Source of the DNA: Arthrobacter sp. Soil762
GTDB lineage: Bacteria > Actinomycetota > Actinomycetes > Actinomycetales > Micrococcaceae
Reading direction: 5' to 3'
DNA: 64,000 bases
Assembly: GCF_001428335.1 (NCBI RefSeq)
Contig: NZ_LMSG01000019.1
Location: forward strand, 62,075 to 126,074
Of this stretch, positions 9,828-18,296 are shown one piece after another. Position 1 is the stretch's first letter. Each line of letters starts with the position of its first letter. Under the pieces are notes generated by a model, which saw nothing but the letters and a program-made list of their open reading frames with translations, did not search any database and was not told where the DNA came from. The position numbers and the translations under genes were made by a program.

Positions 9828-10574
9828 ATGACTACACGTGCAACTGTTGCACGGCACCGCGCCGAGGTCGCCAAGACCAACTCGCTGGCTGTCATTGCCA
9901 AGGCTGTCGGCGACAACGCCGGCGGCATGGGCCGCCAGGCTGCGGTTATCGCTGCTGCTTCCGGCCTTGTCCTGACCAGTGGTATCGCTGCGAACGCGGC
10001 TGACACCGGCGTCCAGCGTGAAGCTGCGTCCGCTTCGAACCTTGAGGCTGAGGTTTCCGCCCCGGCCATCATTTCGGCTGCTTCCACCATTGCCATCTCC
10101 TACGAAAAGCCCGCAGTGACCACCACGCCGGCTCCCGTTGAGGCTCCCGAGCCGGTTGTTGAAGCTCCGGCTCCGGCCAAGGCCGCGGCAACCATCAAGG
10201 TAGCGTCGGCAACTCCGACTGCTCCCTCGGCTCCGGTTGCCGCCAGCGGCAAGGGTGCTGCCATCCTGTCCGCTGCTTACGCACAGCTCGGCGTCAGCCA
10301 GGACTGCACCATGCTGGTGACCAACGCCCTGGCCGCCGTGGGCATCAACTACCACGGCTGGCCGGCAGGGTACCTGTCCCTGGGTCAGACCGTCAGCGCT
10401 GCCGAGGCCCAGCCCGGCGACCTGATCTATTACGCCGACGGCGGCGCGGGCGTGGCCCACATTGCCGTATACGCCGGCAACGGCCAGGCAGTGCACGGCG
10501 GCTACAACGGCAACCAGACCGTTGTCTTCAGCGCCAACGTTGGCTCGGGACCGGTCTTCATCCGCGTGTCCTAG
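9828..10574 (+). CDS. Divergent NlpC/P60-like secreted protein
   Basis: A 248-residue paralogue of the preceding protein. The first 58 residues (AVIAKAVGDNAGGMGRQAAV) and signal region are clearly homologous; a Pro/Glu/Ala linker follows. The C-terminal domain keeps a candidate Cys (C160 in SQDCTMLVTN) and His (H211 in GVAHIAVYAG), but the usual DCSGF signature is DCTML, so activity or specificity may differ. The ATG has GAAAGAGAGAAATTA upstream. The 169-base gap before it has no riboswitch signature, unlike the two upstream paralogues. A terminator follows 20 bases after the stop. Confidence 0.8.
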   Translation: MTTRATVARHRAEVAKTNSLAVIAKAVGDNAGGMGRQAAVIAAASGLVLTSGIAANAADTGVQREAASASNLEAEVSAPAIISAASTIAISYEKPAVTTTPAPVEAPEPVVEAPAPAKAAATIKVASATPTAPSAPVAASGKGAAILSAAYAQLGVSQDCTMLVTNALAAVGINYHGWPAGYLSLGQTVSAAEAQPGDLIYYADGGAGVAHIAVYAGNGQAVHGGYNGNQTVVFSANVGSGPVFIRVS

Positions 10575-10594
10575 CAGCTGATCCAGCCTTCGAA

Positions 10595-10623
10595 GGACCC
10601 TCGCCTCACGGCGGGGGTCCTTT
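10595..10623 (+). terminator. Intrinsic terminator after the hydrolase genes
   Basis: GGACCCTCGCC (10595-10605) pairs with GGCGGGGGTCC (10610-10620), with one G-U pair, around a 4-base loop, and is followed by TTTG. It lies 20 bases past the stop of the third hydrolase gene. Confidence 0.8.
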
Positions 10624-10810
10624 GCTGTCTGCGGGCTGCTGCCCTGATCCGGAGAGATGTACGAATCCGACACGTGACGGCGGCCGCTTCTGCGATTAGC
10701 TGATCCCGGGATTCTTTGTTTACTCTTGTGGTGTCGATCCATAGCCCGGATATGCCGGGGGCAGCCGGCCCTCGTGCCCCTGACGGGTGCGGCCACAAAG
10801 AGGTACGTGC

Positions 10811-11311
10811 ATGCGCACTCTCGTTCTGAATGCTGGATATGAACCGCTGGCGGTAGTCACCTTCCGCCGGGCGCTGGTGCTTGTGCTCACGGGCAAGGCC
10901 AGTGTCATTGCCGAGGGCGATGATCCCGTGGTGGGACCGCAGGAGATCCTGGGCCGCCCGTCCGTGATTCTCCTGAACCGTTACATCCGCCCCAGATACA
11001 ACCAGAGCACCGCAGTCTCCCGCCGCGGAGTCCTGCGGCGGGACGGCCACCGGTGCGCGTATTGCGGCAAAGGTGCCCACACCATCGACCATGTGCAGCC
11101 CAAATCACGTGGCGGCGCCGACTCCTGGGAGAACCTGGTGGCCGCGTGCCTCCGGTGCAACAACACCAAGGGTGACCACACACCGGCTGAAATGGGCTGG
11201 AAGCTGAGGTTTGATCCGGAACCGCCGCATGGCACCATCTGGCAGATCAAGGAACTTGAGAAGCCCACTCCGGCCTGGGATCCGTTCCTGCTGCCTGAGC
11301 GGGCCGCCTGA
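10811..11311 (+). CDS. HNH endonuclease family protein
   Basis: A 166-residue protein beginning MRTLVLNAGYEPLAVVTFRR. The HNH core is CAYCGKGAHTIDHVQPKSRG followed by NLVAACLRCNNTKGD: two CxxC zinc pairs and the IDHV histidine are intact. This RTLVLNxxYEPL family is widespread in Actinobacteria as a stand-alone chromosomal gene; its cellular role (repair or restriction) is not settled. ATG 10811 has AAAGAGGT 6 bases upstream. It is the only gene on its transcript; the region downstream consists of short tandem repeats. Confidence 0.88.
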   Translation: MRTLVLNAGYEPLAVVTFRRALVLVLTGKASVIAEGDDPVVGPQEILGRPSVILLNRYIRPRYNQSTAVSRRGVLRRDGHRCAYCGKGAHTIDHVQPKSRGGADSWENLVAACLRCNNTKGDHTPAEMGWKLRFDPEPPHGTIWQIKELEKPTPAWDPFLLPERAA

Positions 11312-11395
11312 GCGGGCCGCCTTGTTCCGGTCCGCACGGTAGTTCCATCCCGCACGCTAGTTCCAGCCCGCGCAGCATTCCAGCCCGCGCGGTTA
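11296..11395. repeat. Short tandem repeats across the HNH stop and the intergenic gap
   Basis: TGAGCGGGCCGCC occurs twice in direct tandem (11296-11308 and 11309-11321), and the HNH stop codon is the first three bases of the second copy. The rest of the gap to mobA is made of about three imperfect 17-19 base units containing TTCCAKCCCGCRC. Confidence 0.7.
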
Positions 11396-11405
11396 AGCTG
11401 GGAGG

Positions 11406-12116
11406 GTGGACGCTGACCCCCTCAACTTCGATGCCGTCATCCTCGCCGGCGGCCGTTCGTCGCGGCTCGGTGGCGTGCCCAAACAGAGCCTGACGTACAA
11501 CGGCGACTCCCTGTTGCGCCGCTCCGCCGCCGCTGCGAGGGGAGCCCGGGCCGCCGTCGTGGTTGGTCCGGACACCAGGGAGGTGCCGGCCGGAGAAATC
11601 CCTGCCGGATTTCTCCGTTGCCGCGAAGAACCCCCCTTTAGCGGTCCCGCGGCCGCCATCGCGGCCGGGCTCGCGGCCCTGTCCGCCGCGGGTGGCAGCC
11701 GCCCCGGGCTGACGCTGATACTGGCCTGCGACATGCCCAACGTAGCGCAGGCGGTGGCGGTGCTGAGGGCTACTTTGCGTGCGCAAGGACCCACTGCCCG
11801 AGCGCCCGCGGGCTTGGCACCGGGCGGTGTGGTGGCCGTCTCGGAGGATGGCCGCCGTCAGCCGTTGGTCGGTTTTTATAGCACGGCCGCGCTACAACGT
11901 TCCGTGGCGGAACTGGAAAGCACAGGACGCTTAATCAACGGTTCGGTGAGGGCACTCCTTGCTAGTCTGGACGTGCAGCTTGTCGCCGTTCCGGCCGGCT
12001 CCACGGCAGACGTGGACACCTGGGACGATGCCGCCGCACTTGGAGTGGCCGGTCCGGATCCCCTAGCCGGGTTCCGGGGCAACACTGCCGCAGACGATTT
12101 GGGAGGCAGAGCGTGA
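11406..12116 (+). CDS. mobA: MobA-like molybdenum cofactor guanylyltransferase
   Basis: A 236-residue NTP-transferase-3 protein. The nucleotide-binding start FDAVILAGGRSSRLGGVPKQ is canonical for MobA (LAGGxSxRxGxxK), and LACDMPNV supplies the metal-binding Asp. MobA attaches GMP to molybdopterin, making the bis-MGD cofactor of enzymes such as formate dehydrogenase. It begins with GTG 11406, the frame start, with GGGAGG immediately before it. It overlaps the DUF6457 gene by 4 bases and is followed by moeA and fdhD, which supports the Mo-cofactor assignment. MocA-type (cytosine) activity cannot be excluded. Confidence 0.82.
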   Translation: MDADPLNFDAVILAGGRSSRLGGVPKQSLTYNGDSLLRRSAAAARGARAAVVVGPDTREVPAGEIPAGFLRCREEPPFSGPAAAIAAGLAALSAAGGSRPGLTLILACDMPNVAQAVAVLRATLRAQGPTARAPAGLAPGGVVAVSEDGRRQPLVGFYSTAALQRSVAELESTGRLINGSVRALLASLDVQLVAVPAGSTADVDTWDDAAALGVAGPDPLAGFRGNTAADDLGGRA

Positions 12117-12406
12117 AAAGCCAGGAAGAGACGCTGGAAGAATGGTGCAGGTCCTTGCTCCAGGCGTATGAACTGGAGGACGTCCAGATCGACGTCAACA
12201 CCATCCTGTCGCTGGCAGGCGTGGCAGCCCACTCAGTGGTCCGCCCCGCCGCCCCGCTCACCACCTTTATTGCCGGTTTCGCCGCCGGACTGGCTGCGGG
12301 AGCAGGGCAGGCCACCAACGCCGCCGCCATGACCGCTGCCATGGACCGTGCCCGCACCCTGGCTGCTGACTATGACGCCGAATCCGCCGGGACGCCCGTC
12401 GAATGA
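12113..12406 (+). CDS. DUF6457 family protein
   Basis: A 97-residue protein (EETLEEWCRSLLQAYELEDV; AAHSVVRPAAPLTTFIAGFA) matching the actinobacterial DUF6457 family. It starts with GTG in the GTGA overlap with mobA and precedes moeA, so it is translationally coupled to Mo-cofactor genes. Its function is unknown; the constant linkage suggests an accessory role in molybdopterin nucleotide attachment. The helical core with a small Gly/Ala-rich middle looks soluble. Confidence 0.75.
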   Translation: MKSQEETLEEWCRSLLQAYELEDVQIDVNTILSLAGVAAHSVVRPAAPLTTFIAGFAAGLAAGAGQATNAAAMTAAMDRARTLAADYDAESAGTPVE

Positions 12407-13808
12407 CTCCCGTTCAGTGACGGCCGCCCCCGGCGACGTATCCGAAAATCCCGAGCAGCAGACAGCCCCGGTAAAGCACCTTGCCCACACCTGGGATGAG
12501 GCGCGCAGGGCCGCCTTTGATATCGCCACGCCGATTCCGCCGGGCCGGGTTCCCCTTAACCAGGCGCTGGGCAGGGTCCTGGCAGAAGACATCACTGCGT
12601 TGCACGACATGCCGCACTACGCGTCGTCTGCGATGGATGGATGGGCCGTCAACGGCAGCGGTCCGTGGATCGTGGCGGAAGCCGGCCAGCGGCTGGCACC
12701 CCACCAGGGCAGCCCCATTGTCACCGGCGGACTGATTCCGCCCGGCGCCAAAGCGGTCCTGCGCAGCGAAAGTGCCTTGCTAGGAACGGACGACGACGGC
12801 CTGCCGCTGCTGATGACCGGCGGCACCGCCCGCCCCGGCGAGCCCGGGAACGGCCAGCACATCAGGAAGGCCGGCGAGGAAGCAGCGGCGGGGGAGGTGC
12901 TGGTCAAAGCCGGCGTAACACTGAACCCCGCCCATCTGGCGGTCGCGGCCCTGGCCGGGCACGATGACCTGCTGGTCCAGGGCAAGCCGGTGGTTAAACT
13001 CCTGCTGACCGGCTCCGAAGTTGTGGCCCACGGGCTGCCGGTCCCCGGTCAGGTCCGGGACACCTTTGGCCCGCAGCTCGCGGCCGTCGTGGAAATGCTC
13101 GGCGGTATCAACGGCGGCCAGGAACGGATCGGCGATTCCTACGCCGAGTGGCTGGACGGCCTGGCGGACCTCCCGCCCGAGGTGCCGGACGTCTCCGTGC
13201 TGCCGGCCGACGTGGTGATCACCACAGGCGGTACGGGCGTCTCGGACACCGACCACCTCCGCCGGGCGGTGGCGGAACTGGGCGGGCGGCTGGTCATCGA
13301 CGGCATCGCCATGCGCCCCGGCCATCCGGCTGTCCTGGCCGAGCTCCCCGACGGGCGCTTTGTCCTGGGGCTCCCCGGAAACCCGCTGGCGGCCATGATG
13401 GCCTTGTCCACGGTAGGCGAACCGCTCCTGGCGGCGCTGGGCCACGGCACCATGCCGCCGGTGCAGGAGGTCCCGTGCGGGACCACCATCGAACCGGAGC
13501 CGGGCCGGACCAGGCTGATGCCCTTCCGCCTGCTCTACGGGATGGCGTCACCGGCCAAGCACACGGGTCCCGGGATGATGCGCGGGCTGGCGTCGGCGCA
13601 CGGGGTGATGGTTGTTCCGCCGCACGGCGTCCAGCTGGGTGAACCCGTCCCGGCGTTCGCCTTGCCGTGGGGACCGCCGGTGCCCGCACCCGAGCAGCCG
13701 GGCACCAAGTCCAAGGGCAGGTCCGCCGCGAAGCCGGCCACCCGGGCAGCTGGCAAGGACGCTGCGAAGCCCGCCGGTCCGGTGGACTGGAGTGCCCTGC
13801 TTGGATAG
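12372..13808 (+). CDS. moeA: Molybdopterin molybdenumtransferase
   Basis: A 478-residue MoeA-family protein that inserts molybdate into adenylylated molybdopterin. Recognisable parts are PLNQALGRVLAEDITALHDM, the SAMDGWAV substrate motif, the domain III stretch VVITTGGTGVSDTDHL, and LPGNPLAAMMAL. A 45-residue Ala/Lys/Pro-rich tail after residue 430 is unusual. The start is uncertain: ATG 12372 overlaps the end of DUF6457, while GTG 12417 lies 10 bases after the DUF6457 stop and would shorten the protein by 15 residues. Neither has a strong ribosome site, so coupling is likely. Confidence 0.88.
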   Translation: MTPNPPGRPSNDSRSVTAAPGDVSENPEQQTAPVKHLAHTWDEARRAAFDIATPIPPGRVPLNQALGRVLAEDITALHDMPHYASSAMDGWAVNGSGPWIVAEAGQRLAPHQGSPIVTGGLIPPGAKAVLRSESALLGTDDDGLPLLMTGGTARPGEPGNGQHIRKAGEEAAAGEVLVKAGVTLNPAHLAVAALAGHDDLLVQGKPVVKLLLTGSEVVAHGLPVPGQVRDTFGPQLAAVVEMLGGINGGQERIGDSYAEWLDGLADLPPEVPDVSVLPADVVITTGGTGVSDTDHLRRAVAELGGRLVIDGIAMRPGHPAVLAELPDGRFVLGLPGNPLAAMMALSTVGEPLLAALGHGTMPPVQEVPCGTTIEPEPGRTRLMPFRLLYGMASPAKHTGPGMMRGLASAHGVMVVPPHGVQLGEPVPAFALPWGPPVPAPEQPGTKSKGRSAAKPATRAAGKDAAKPAGPVDWSALLG

Positions 13809-13866
13809 GCGCCATGCTGCGGAACCACGTACGCCACAGCCCGCCCCGTGGTGCGATGATGGACCT

Positions 13867-13935
13867 ATGAACAGCGCCAGCCGGCAGGTCCGGAACGTCC
13901 ACGGGGCCCTTCAAGACAGTCTGGCGGTTCGCTGA
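13867..13935 (+). CDS. Candidate 22-codon ORF coupled to fdhD
   Basis: An ATG at 13867 opens MNSASRQVRNVHGALQDSLA plus two residues, and stops at TGA 13933-13935, sharing its last base with the fdhD ATG (TGATG). A -10-like GATGAT lies immediately upstream, so a leaderless start is possible. It could be a coupling ORF or chance; no homologue is known to me. Confidence 0.25.
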   Translation: MNSASRQVRNVHGALQDSLAVR

Positions 13936-14870
13936 TGGGGCGCGTGACGCAGCGCCGCAAAGTGCACAAGTACGTGTTGGACGGCTCACCCAATGCCCTT
14001 GAGTTCCCGGTCCGCCACCGCGAGGACGTCCTCGCCGTTGAAGAGCCGCTGGAAATCCGGATCGGTGCGCTGTCGTTTTCGGTGACCATGCGGACGCCCG
14101 GGGACGACTTTGACCTGGTGGCCGGGTTCCTGGTGTCCGAGGGGATCATCTGGGCTCCCGAGCAGCTGGTGTCGTTGCGTTTCTGCGCCGGCGAGGACGA
14201 AGACGGCGTCCAGACCTTCAATGTGGTGGAAGCCCAGCTGCGGCCCGACGTCGAACTCCCGGCGAAGGGACGGAACGTCTTCACTTCCAGCTCCTGCGGT
14301 ATCTGCGGCACGGATTCCATCGAGGCAGTGCGCAAATCCTCCCATTTCAGCCCGGCGGCGGACCCTTTGACCGTGCCCGCTGACGTGCTGGCGTCCCTGC
14401 CCGGGCGGCTCCGCGAAGCCCAGGACGTATTTGACGTCACCGGCGGAGTGCACGCCGCGGGCCTCTTCCGCATAACGGACGACGGCGGCGTGCAGCTCTT
14501 GTGCCTCCGCGAGGATGTGGGACGCCACAACGCCGTGGACAAGGTGGTGGGCTGGGCCCTGCGGGAGCGGTTGCTTCCGCTGGCTGGGCTGGTCCTGCAG
14601 GTCTCGGGCCGCGCGTCGTTTGAACTCGTCCAGAAAGCCGCGTTGGCGGGCATTCCCGTGCTGGCGGCGGTGAGTGCGCCGTCGAGCCTGGCTGTGGAGC
14701 TGGCGGAGGCCAGCGGCATGACCCTGGCAGGATTCAGCCGGGGCACCAGCCTGAATATCTACGCCGGGCAGGGCAGGATCACGCTGCCCCCCGCGCACGT
14801 TCCCACGCAGGTTCCTGAGCAGGTTCCCGGGGAGGACACGGCAGCGGAAAGCGCGAAGATACCGGGATAG
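13935..14870 (+). CDS. fdhD: Formate dehydrogenase accessory sulfurtransferase FdhD
   Basis: A 311-residue protein with the FdhD hallmark SSSCGICGT (C121 and C124), which receives sulfur from a cysteine desulfurase and passes it to the Mo-bis-MGD cofactor. RTPGDDFDLVAGFLVSEG and CLREDVGRHNAVDKVVGWAL are conserved family stretches. The last 35 residues are Pro/Glu-rich and probably disordered. It sits downstream of mobA, DUF6457 and moeA on the same strand. No formate dehydrogenase structural gene is in this window. Confidence 0.93.
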   Translation: MGRVTQRRKVHKYVLDGSPNALEFPVRHREDVLAVEEPLEIRIGALSFSVTMRTPGDDFDLVAGFLVSEGIIWAPEQLVSLRFCAGEDEDGVQTFNVVEAQLRPDVELPAKGRNVFTSSSCGICGTDSIEAVRKSSHFSPAADPLTVPADVLASLPGRLREAQDVFDVTGGVHAAGLFRITDDGGVQLLCLREDVGRHNAVDKVVGWALRERLLPLAGLVLQVSGRASFELVQKAALAGIPVLAAVSAPSSLAVELAEASGMTLAGFSRGTSLNIYAGQGRITLPPAHVPTQVPEQVPGEDTAAESAKIPG

Positions 14871-15008
14871 AAAACAGGGGCTGTACCTTCGGTGAAGATT
14901 CCCGGTGACGCTTGGATATTGAGCTACTAGCCGGTAGATTTTATCCATCGATTGGACGCGTTGGTCCGGATTCGAGTACTCCAGTTCAAGCACCTAAGAG
15001 GGTTTACA

Positions 15009-18000
15009 TTGCATGACGACCGCCGGATCACCGAAGTCCGCCTGGACCGGTTCGTCCGCGAGCGGATCATTCCCGCCGTATACGCCCGCACCGTTCCGCT
15101 GAACCTGAGCAGCTGGGATGCGCCCGGCGAGCCTGTGTCAGTGATGGAGGCCCTGCGGAATCACTTCACGCCGCAGGAACACGGTGCTGCCTGGGGCCAG
15201 CCGTGGGGCACAAAGTGGCTTCGCCTGCAGGGCGACGTCCCGGAGGCCTGGGGCACGGGGCCGGACACCGCTGTGGAAATTGTGGTGGATCTTGGCTTCA
15301 TCAACGAAGCCCCAGGATTCCAGTGTGAGGGAATCGCCTGGCGCCCGGACGGCACCATCATCAAGGCCATTTCGCCCCGCAACCAGTACATTCCCCTGAA
15401 GCTCCTGGGCAGCGGCATGTCCGTTGACTTCTATGTTGAAGCGGCCGCCAACCCGGACATGGCGCAGGGCTGGACCTTCGCCGCCACACCCTACGGGGAT
15501 AAGGAAACGGCAGGCACGGCGCCGCAGTACCGGCTGGGAAGGATCGCCATTGCCGAACTCAACCAGACGGTCTGGGAACTCCAGCAGGATATCTGGACCC
15601 TCGCCGGGCTGATGCACGAACTCCCTCCGGAGCAGCCGCGGCGCCATGAGATCCTCCGCGCGCTGGAGCGCATGATGGACCAGATGGATCCCGACGACGT
15701 CCCCGGCACCGCCGCAGCCGGGCGGGCAACCCTGGCCGAGGTCCTGTCCAGGCCCGCCTACGCTTCCGCCCATCAATTGGTGGCTACGGGCCACGCGCAC
15801 ATCGATTCGGCCTGGCTCTGGCCGGTGCGCGAAACCATCCGCAAATGTGCCCGGACGTTCTCCAACGTGGTGGCGCTGATGGATGAGGATCCGGGCTTTG
15901 TGTTCTCCTGCTCCTCAGCCCAGCAACTGGCCTGGATGAAGGAGTTCTACCCCGAGCTTTTCGGCCGGATCCGGGAGAAGGTCAAGGCCGGGCAGTTCGT
16001 TCCGGTGGGCGGCATGTGGGTCGAGTCGGACACTAACATGCCCGGCGGCGAGGCCATGGCCCGGCAGTTCATTGAGGGCAAGAACTTCTTCCTCGACGAG
16101 TTCGGCGTCGAATGCCGCGAAGCGTGGCTCCCGGATACCTTCGGCTACTCCGCGGCCCTGCCGCAGATCGTCAAGGCGGCGGGCAGCCGCTGGTTCCTCA
16201 CGCAGAAGATCTCGTGGAACCAGGTCAACCGCATGCCGCACCATACCTTCAACTGGGAAGGCATCGACGGCACCCGGCTGTTCACGCACTTCCCGCCCGT
16301 TGACACCTACAACGCCGAGCTCAGCGGGCGCGAACTGGCGCACGCCGAGCGGAACTTCCGCGACCACGGACGCGGGAACACCTCGCTCGTCCCGTTCGGC
16401 TACGGCGACGGCGGCGGCGGGCCTACGCGTGAAATGCTGGCTGCGGCCAGCCGCACCGCAGACCTCGAAGGTTCGCCCAAAGTCCGTGTGGGTTCCGCCG
16501 AGAGTTTCTTCGCGCAGGCGGAGCGCGAGTATTCCTCCCTGCCGGTCTGGGTAGGCGAGATGTACCTGGAACTTCACCGCGGCACATACACCAGCCAGGC
16601 CCAGACCAAACGCGGCAACCGGCGCAGCGAACACCTGCTCCGCGAGGCCGAACTCTGGTGTGCCACCGCCGCTGTCCGCGGCGCCGGTTCCTTCGAGTAC
16701 CCGGCAGCAGAGCTGAAGCGGCTCTGGCGGCTGGTGCTGCTGCAGCAGTTCCACGACATCCTGCCCGGTAGCTCCATCGCCTGGGTCCACCAGGACGCGG
16801 AACGCAACTATGCCGCCATCAGCGCCAGCCTCGAAACCCTCCTCGGGCAGGCAGCGGCCGCGCTCCTCGGCGAGGGGTCGCGGACGTTCCTGCTCAACGC
16901 CGCACCGCACGCGCGCAACGGCGTTCCGGCCTTGGCTGCCGCAGAGCTTTCGCCGACCGGCCAGCCGGTCCAGGCAACCGCTCTGGATGGCGGTTACGTG
17001 CTGGACAACGGCATCATCCGGGCTGTCCTGGATGCCGATGGCCTGCTTGCCTCCCTCACCGACTACGCCACGGGACGCGAAGCCATCGCTCCGGGAGCGC
17101 GCGGCAACCTGCTGGAACTGCACCGGGACACCCCTAACGAGTGGGACGCCTGGGACATCGATGAATTCTACCGCCGCAACGTCACCGCCCTCACGGCGGC
17201 GCAGGCCATGCGGGTGGAGCACGCCGGAACCAGTGCCGTTGTGGTGGTGGAGCGGGTCGCCGGCTCGTCACCGCTCACCCAGCGGATCACGCTGGATGCC
17301 GGCAGCGGCTCCCTCACCATCACCACCATCGTTGAGTGGCAGGAGAGCGAGAAGCTGCTCAAGCTGGGCTTCCCGCTGGACGTCAGGGCGGACCGCTCCG
17401 CCTCGGAGACCCAGTTCGGCCATGTCTTCCGTCCCACCCATGTCAACACCTCGTGGGAGGCCGCCAAGTTCGAGATCTGCGCGCACCGCTGGATCCACGT
17501 GGCCGAGCCCGGCTACGGCGTCGCAATTTCCAACGCGGCCACCTACGGGCACGATGTCACCAGGAGCGTACGGGATTCCGACGGCGGGACCACCACCTCG
17601 GTGCGTCTCTCCCTGTTGCGTGCACCGAAGTTCCCGGACCCGACGGCGGACCGGGGCCATCAGGAACTGACCGTGACCATCCGGCCCGGAGCCGGAATCG
17701 CCGACGCTGTGGAGGAGGGGTACCGCACCAACCTTGCACCCCGGCTGGTGAAGGGCGCCCGCGGCGTGGAGCCGCTGTTCTCCGTGGATAACCCGGCCCT
17801 GGTCATCGAGGCGGTCAAGCTTGCCGAAGACGGCTCCGGTGATGTTGTGGTCCGCCTCTATGAGTCCCTGGGGCAGCGGTCCGCCGGCGTGCTCACGGCC
17901 AACTTCCCGGTCACGGCCGTCCAGGCCACGGACCTGCTGGAGCGCGCCACCGACGCGCCGGGCGTCACCACTGCCGCAGCAGAGCAGTCGGTGGAGCTTT

Positions 18001-18044
18001 CGCTGCGCCCGTTCCAGCTGGTCACCCTGAGGTTCACGCTGTAA
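15009..18044 (+). CDS. Alpha-mannosidase, glycoside hydrolase family 38
   Basis: A 1011-residue GH38 enzyme. HIDSAWLWPV (zinc ligands H264 and D266) and the nucleophile D376 in WLPDTFGYSAALPQ are present, and QFHDILPGSSI carries another conserved His-Asp pair. Domain order is an N-terminal beta region, the catalytic domain (about 255-530), a helical middle, and C-terminal beta-sandwich domains. No signal peptide is present, so it is cytoplasmic. I chose TTG 15009 because AAGAGGG lies 6 bases upstream; the longer frame (start 14952) has no support. It stands alone, and a 62-base hairpin follows 4 bases after the stop. Confidence 0.9.
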   Translation: MHDDRRITEVRLDRFVRERIIPAVYARTVPLNLSSWDAPGEPVSVMEALRNHFTPQEHGAAWGQPWGTKWLRLQGDVPEAWGTGPDTAVEIVVDLGFINEAPGFQCEGIAWRPDGTIIKAISPRNQYIPLKLLGSGMSVDFYVEAAANPDMAQGWTFAATPYGDKETAGTAPQYRLGRIAIAELNQTVWELQQDIWTLAGLMHELPPEQPRRHEILRALERMMDQMDPDDVPGTAAAGRATLAEVLSRPAYASAHQLVATGHAHIDSAWLWPVRETIRKCARTFSNVVALMDEDPGFVFSCSSAQQLAWMKEFYPELFGRIREKVKAGQFVPVGGMWVESDTNMPGGEAMARQFIEGKNFFLDEFGVECREAWLPDTFGYSAALPQIVKAAGSRWFLTQKISWNQVNRMPHHTFNWEGIDGTRLFTHFPPVDTYNAELSGRELAHAERNFRDHGRGNTSLVPFGYGDGGGGPTREMLAAASRTADLEGSPKVRVGSAESFFAQAEREYSSLPVWVGEMYLELHRGTYTSQAQTKRGNRRSEHLLREAELWCATAAVRGAGSFEYPAAELKRLWRLVLLQQFHDILPGSSIAWVHQDAERNYAAISASLETLLGQAAAALLGEGSRTFLLNAAPHARNGVPALAAAELSPTGQPVQATALDGGYVLDNGIIRAVLDADGLLASLTDYATGREAIAPGARGNLLELHRDTPNEWDAWDIDEFYRRNVTALTAAQAMRVEHAGTSAVVVVERVAGSSPLTQRITLDAGSGSLTITTIVEWQESEKLLKLGFPLDVRADRSASETQFGHVFRPTHVNTSWEAAKFEICAHRWIHVAEPGYGVAISNAATYGHDVTRSVRDSDGGTTTSVRLSLLRAPKFPDPTADRGHQELTVTIRPGAGIADAVEEGYRTNLAPRLVKGARGVEPLFSVDNPALVIEAVKLAEDGSGDVVVRLYESLGQRSAGVLTANFPVTAVQATDLLERATDAPGVTTAAAEQSVELSLRPFQLVTLRFTL

Positions 18045-18048
18045 TACA

Positions 18049-18110
18049 CATCGATTGCTCCGTAGGGGCCGTTTTGAGGGCTCAAAAGGGCCCCTACGGA
18101 GCACTCGATG
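18049..18110. repeat. Long hairpin repeat, family A copy 1
   Basis: CATCGATTGCTCCGTAGGGG starts an arm of 30 bases that pairs, with two small bulges, with an arm ending CGGAGCACTCGATG. The tip contains GTTTTGAGGGCTCAAAAGGG. A close relative is at 42978-43037 in the iol cluster. It sits directly after the mannosidase stop and could terminate transcription. The 180 bases beyond it, up to 18296, hold no gene. Confidence 0.75.
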
Positions 18111-18244
18111 AGGGTTGGCCGTTAAATGGCTGAGTGGGGGCGGTCCCCAACGGCCCGCCACCACTCATCCCCCCAAGGAATGCAAAGACTCAACGGGCCC
18201 GGCGTCCAGGAATCTATCCCCGTTCGCGAACACCGGCACCCAAC

Positions 18245-18294
18245 TTCACACATTCATGATTGTGCCATGACTAATGATTTTGTGAAAGTGTGAA
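18245..18294. repeat. AT-rich inverted repeat at the 3' end of the membrane protein gene
   Basis: TTCACAC (18245-18251) and GTGTGAA (18288-18294) flank a 36-base AT-rich segment that also contains a second TGTGAA. The composition is unlike the surrounding GC-rich DNA. It may be a weak terminator for the minus-strand gene or a protein-binding site. Confidence 0.35.
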
Positions 18295-18296
18295 CG

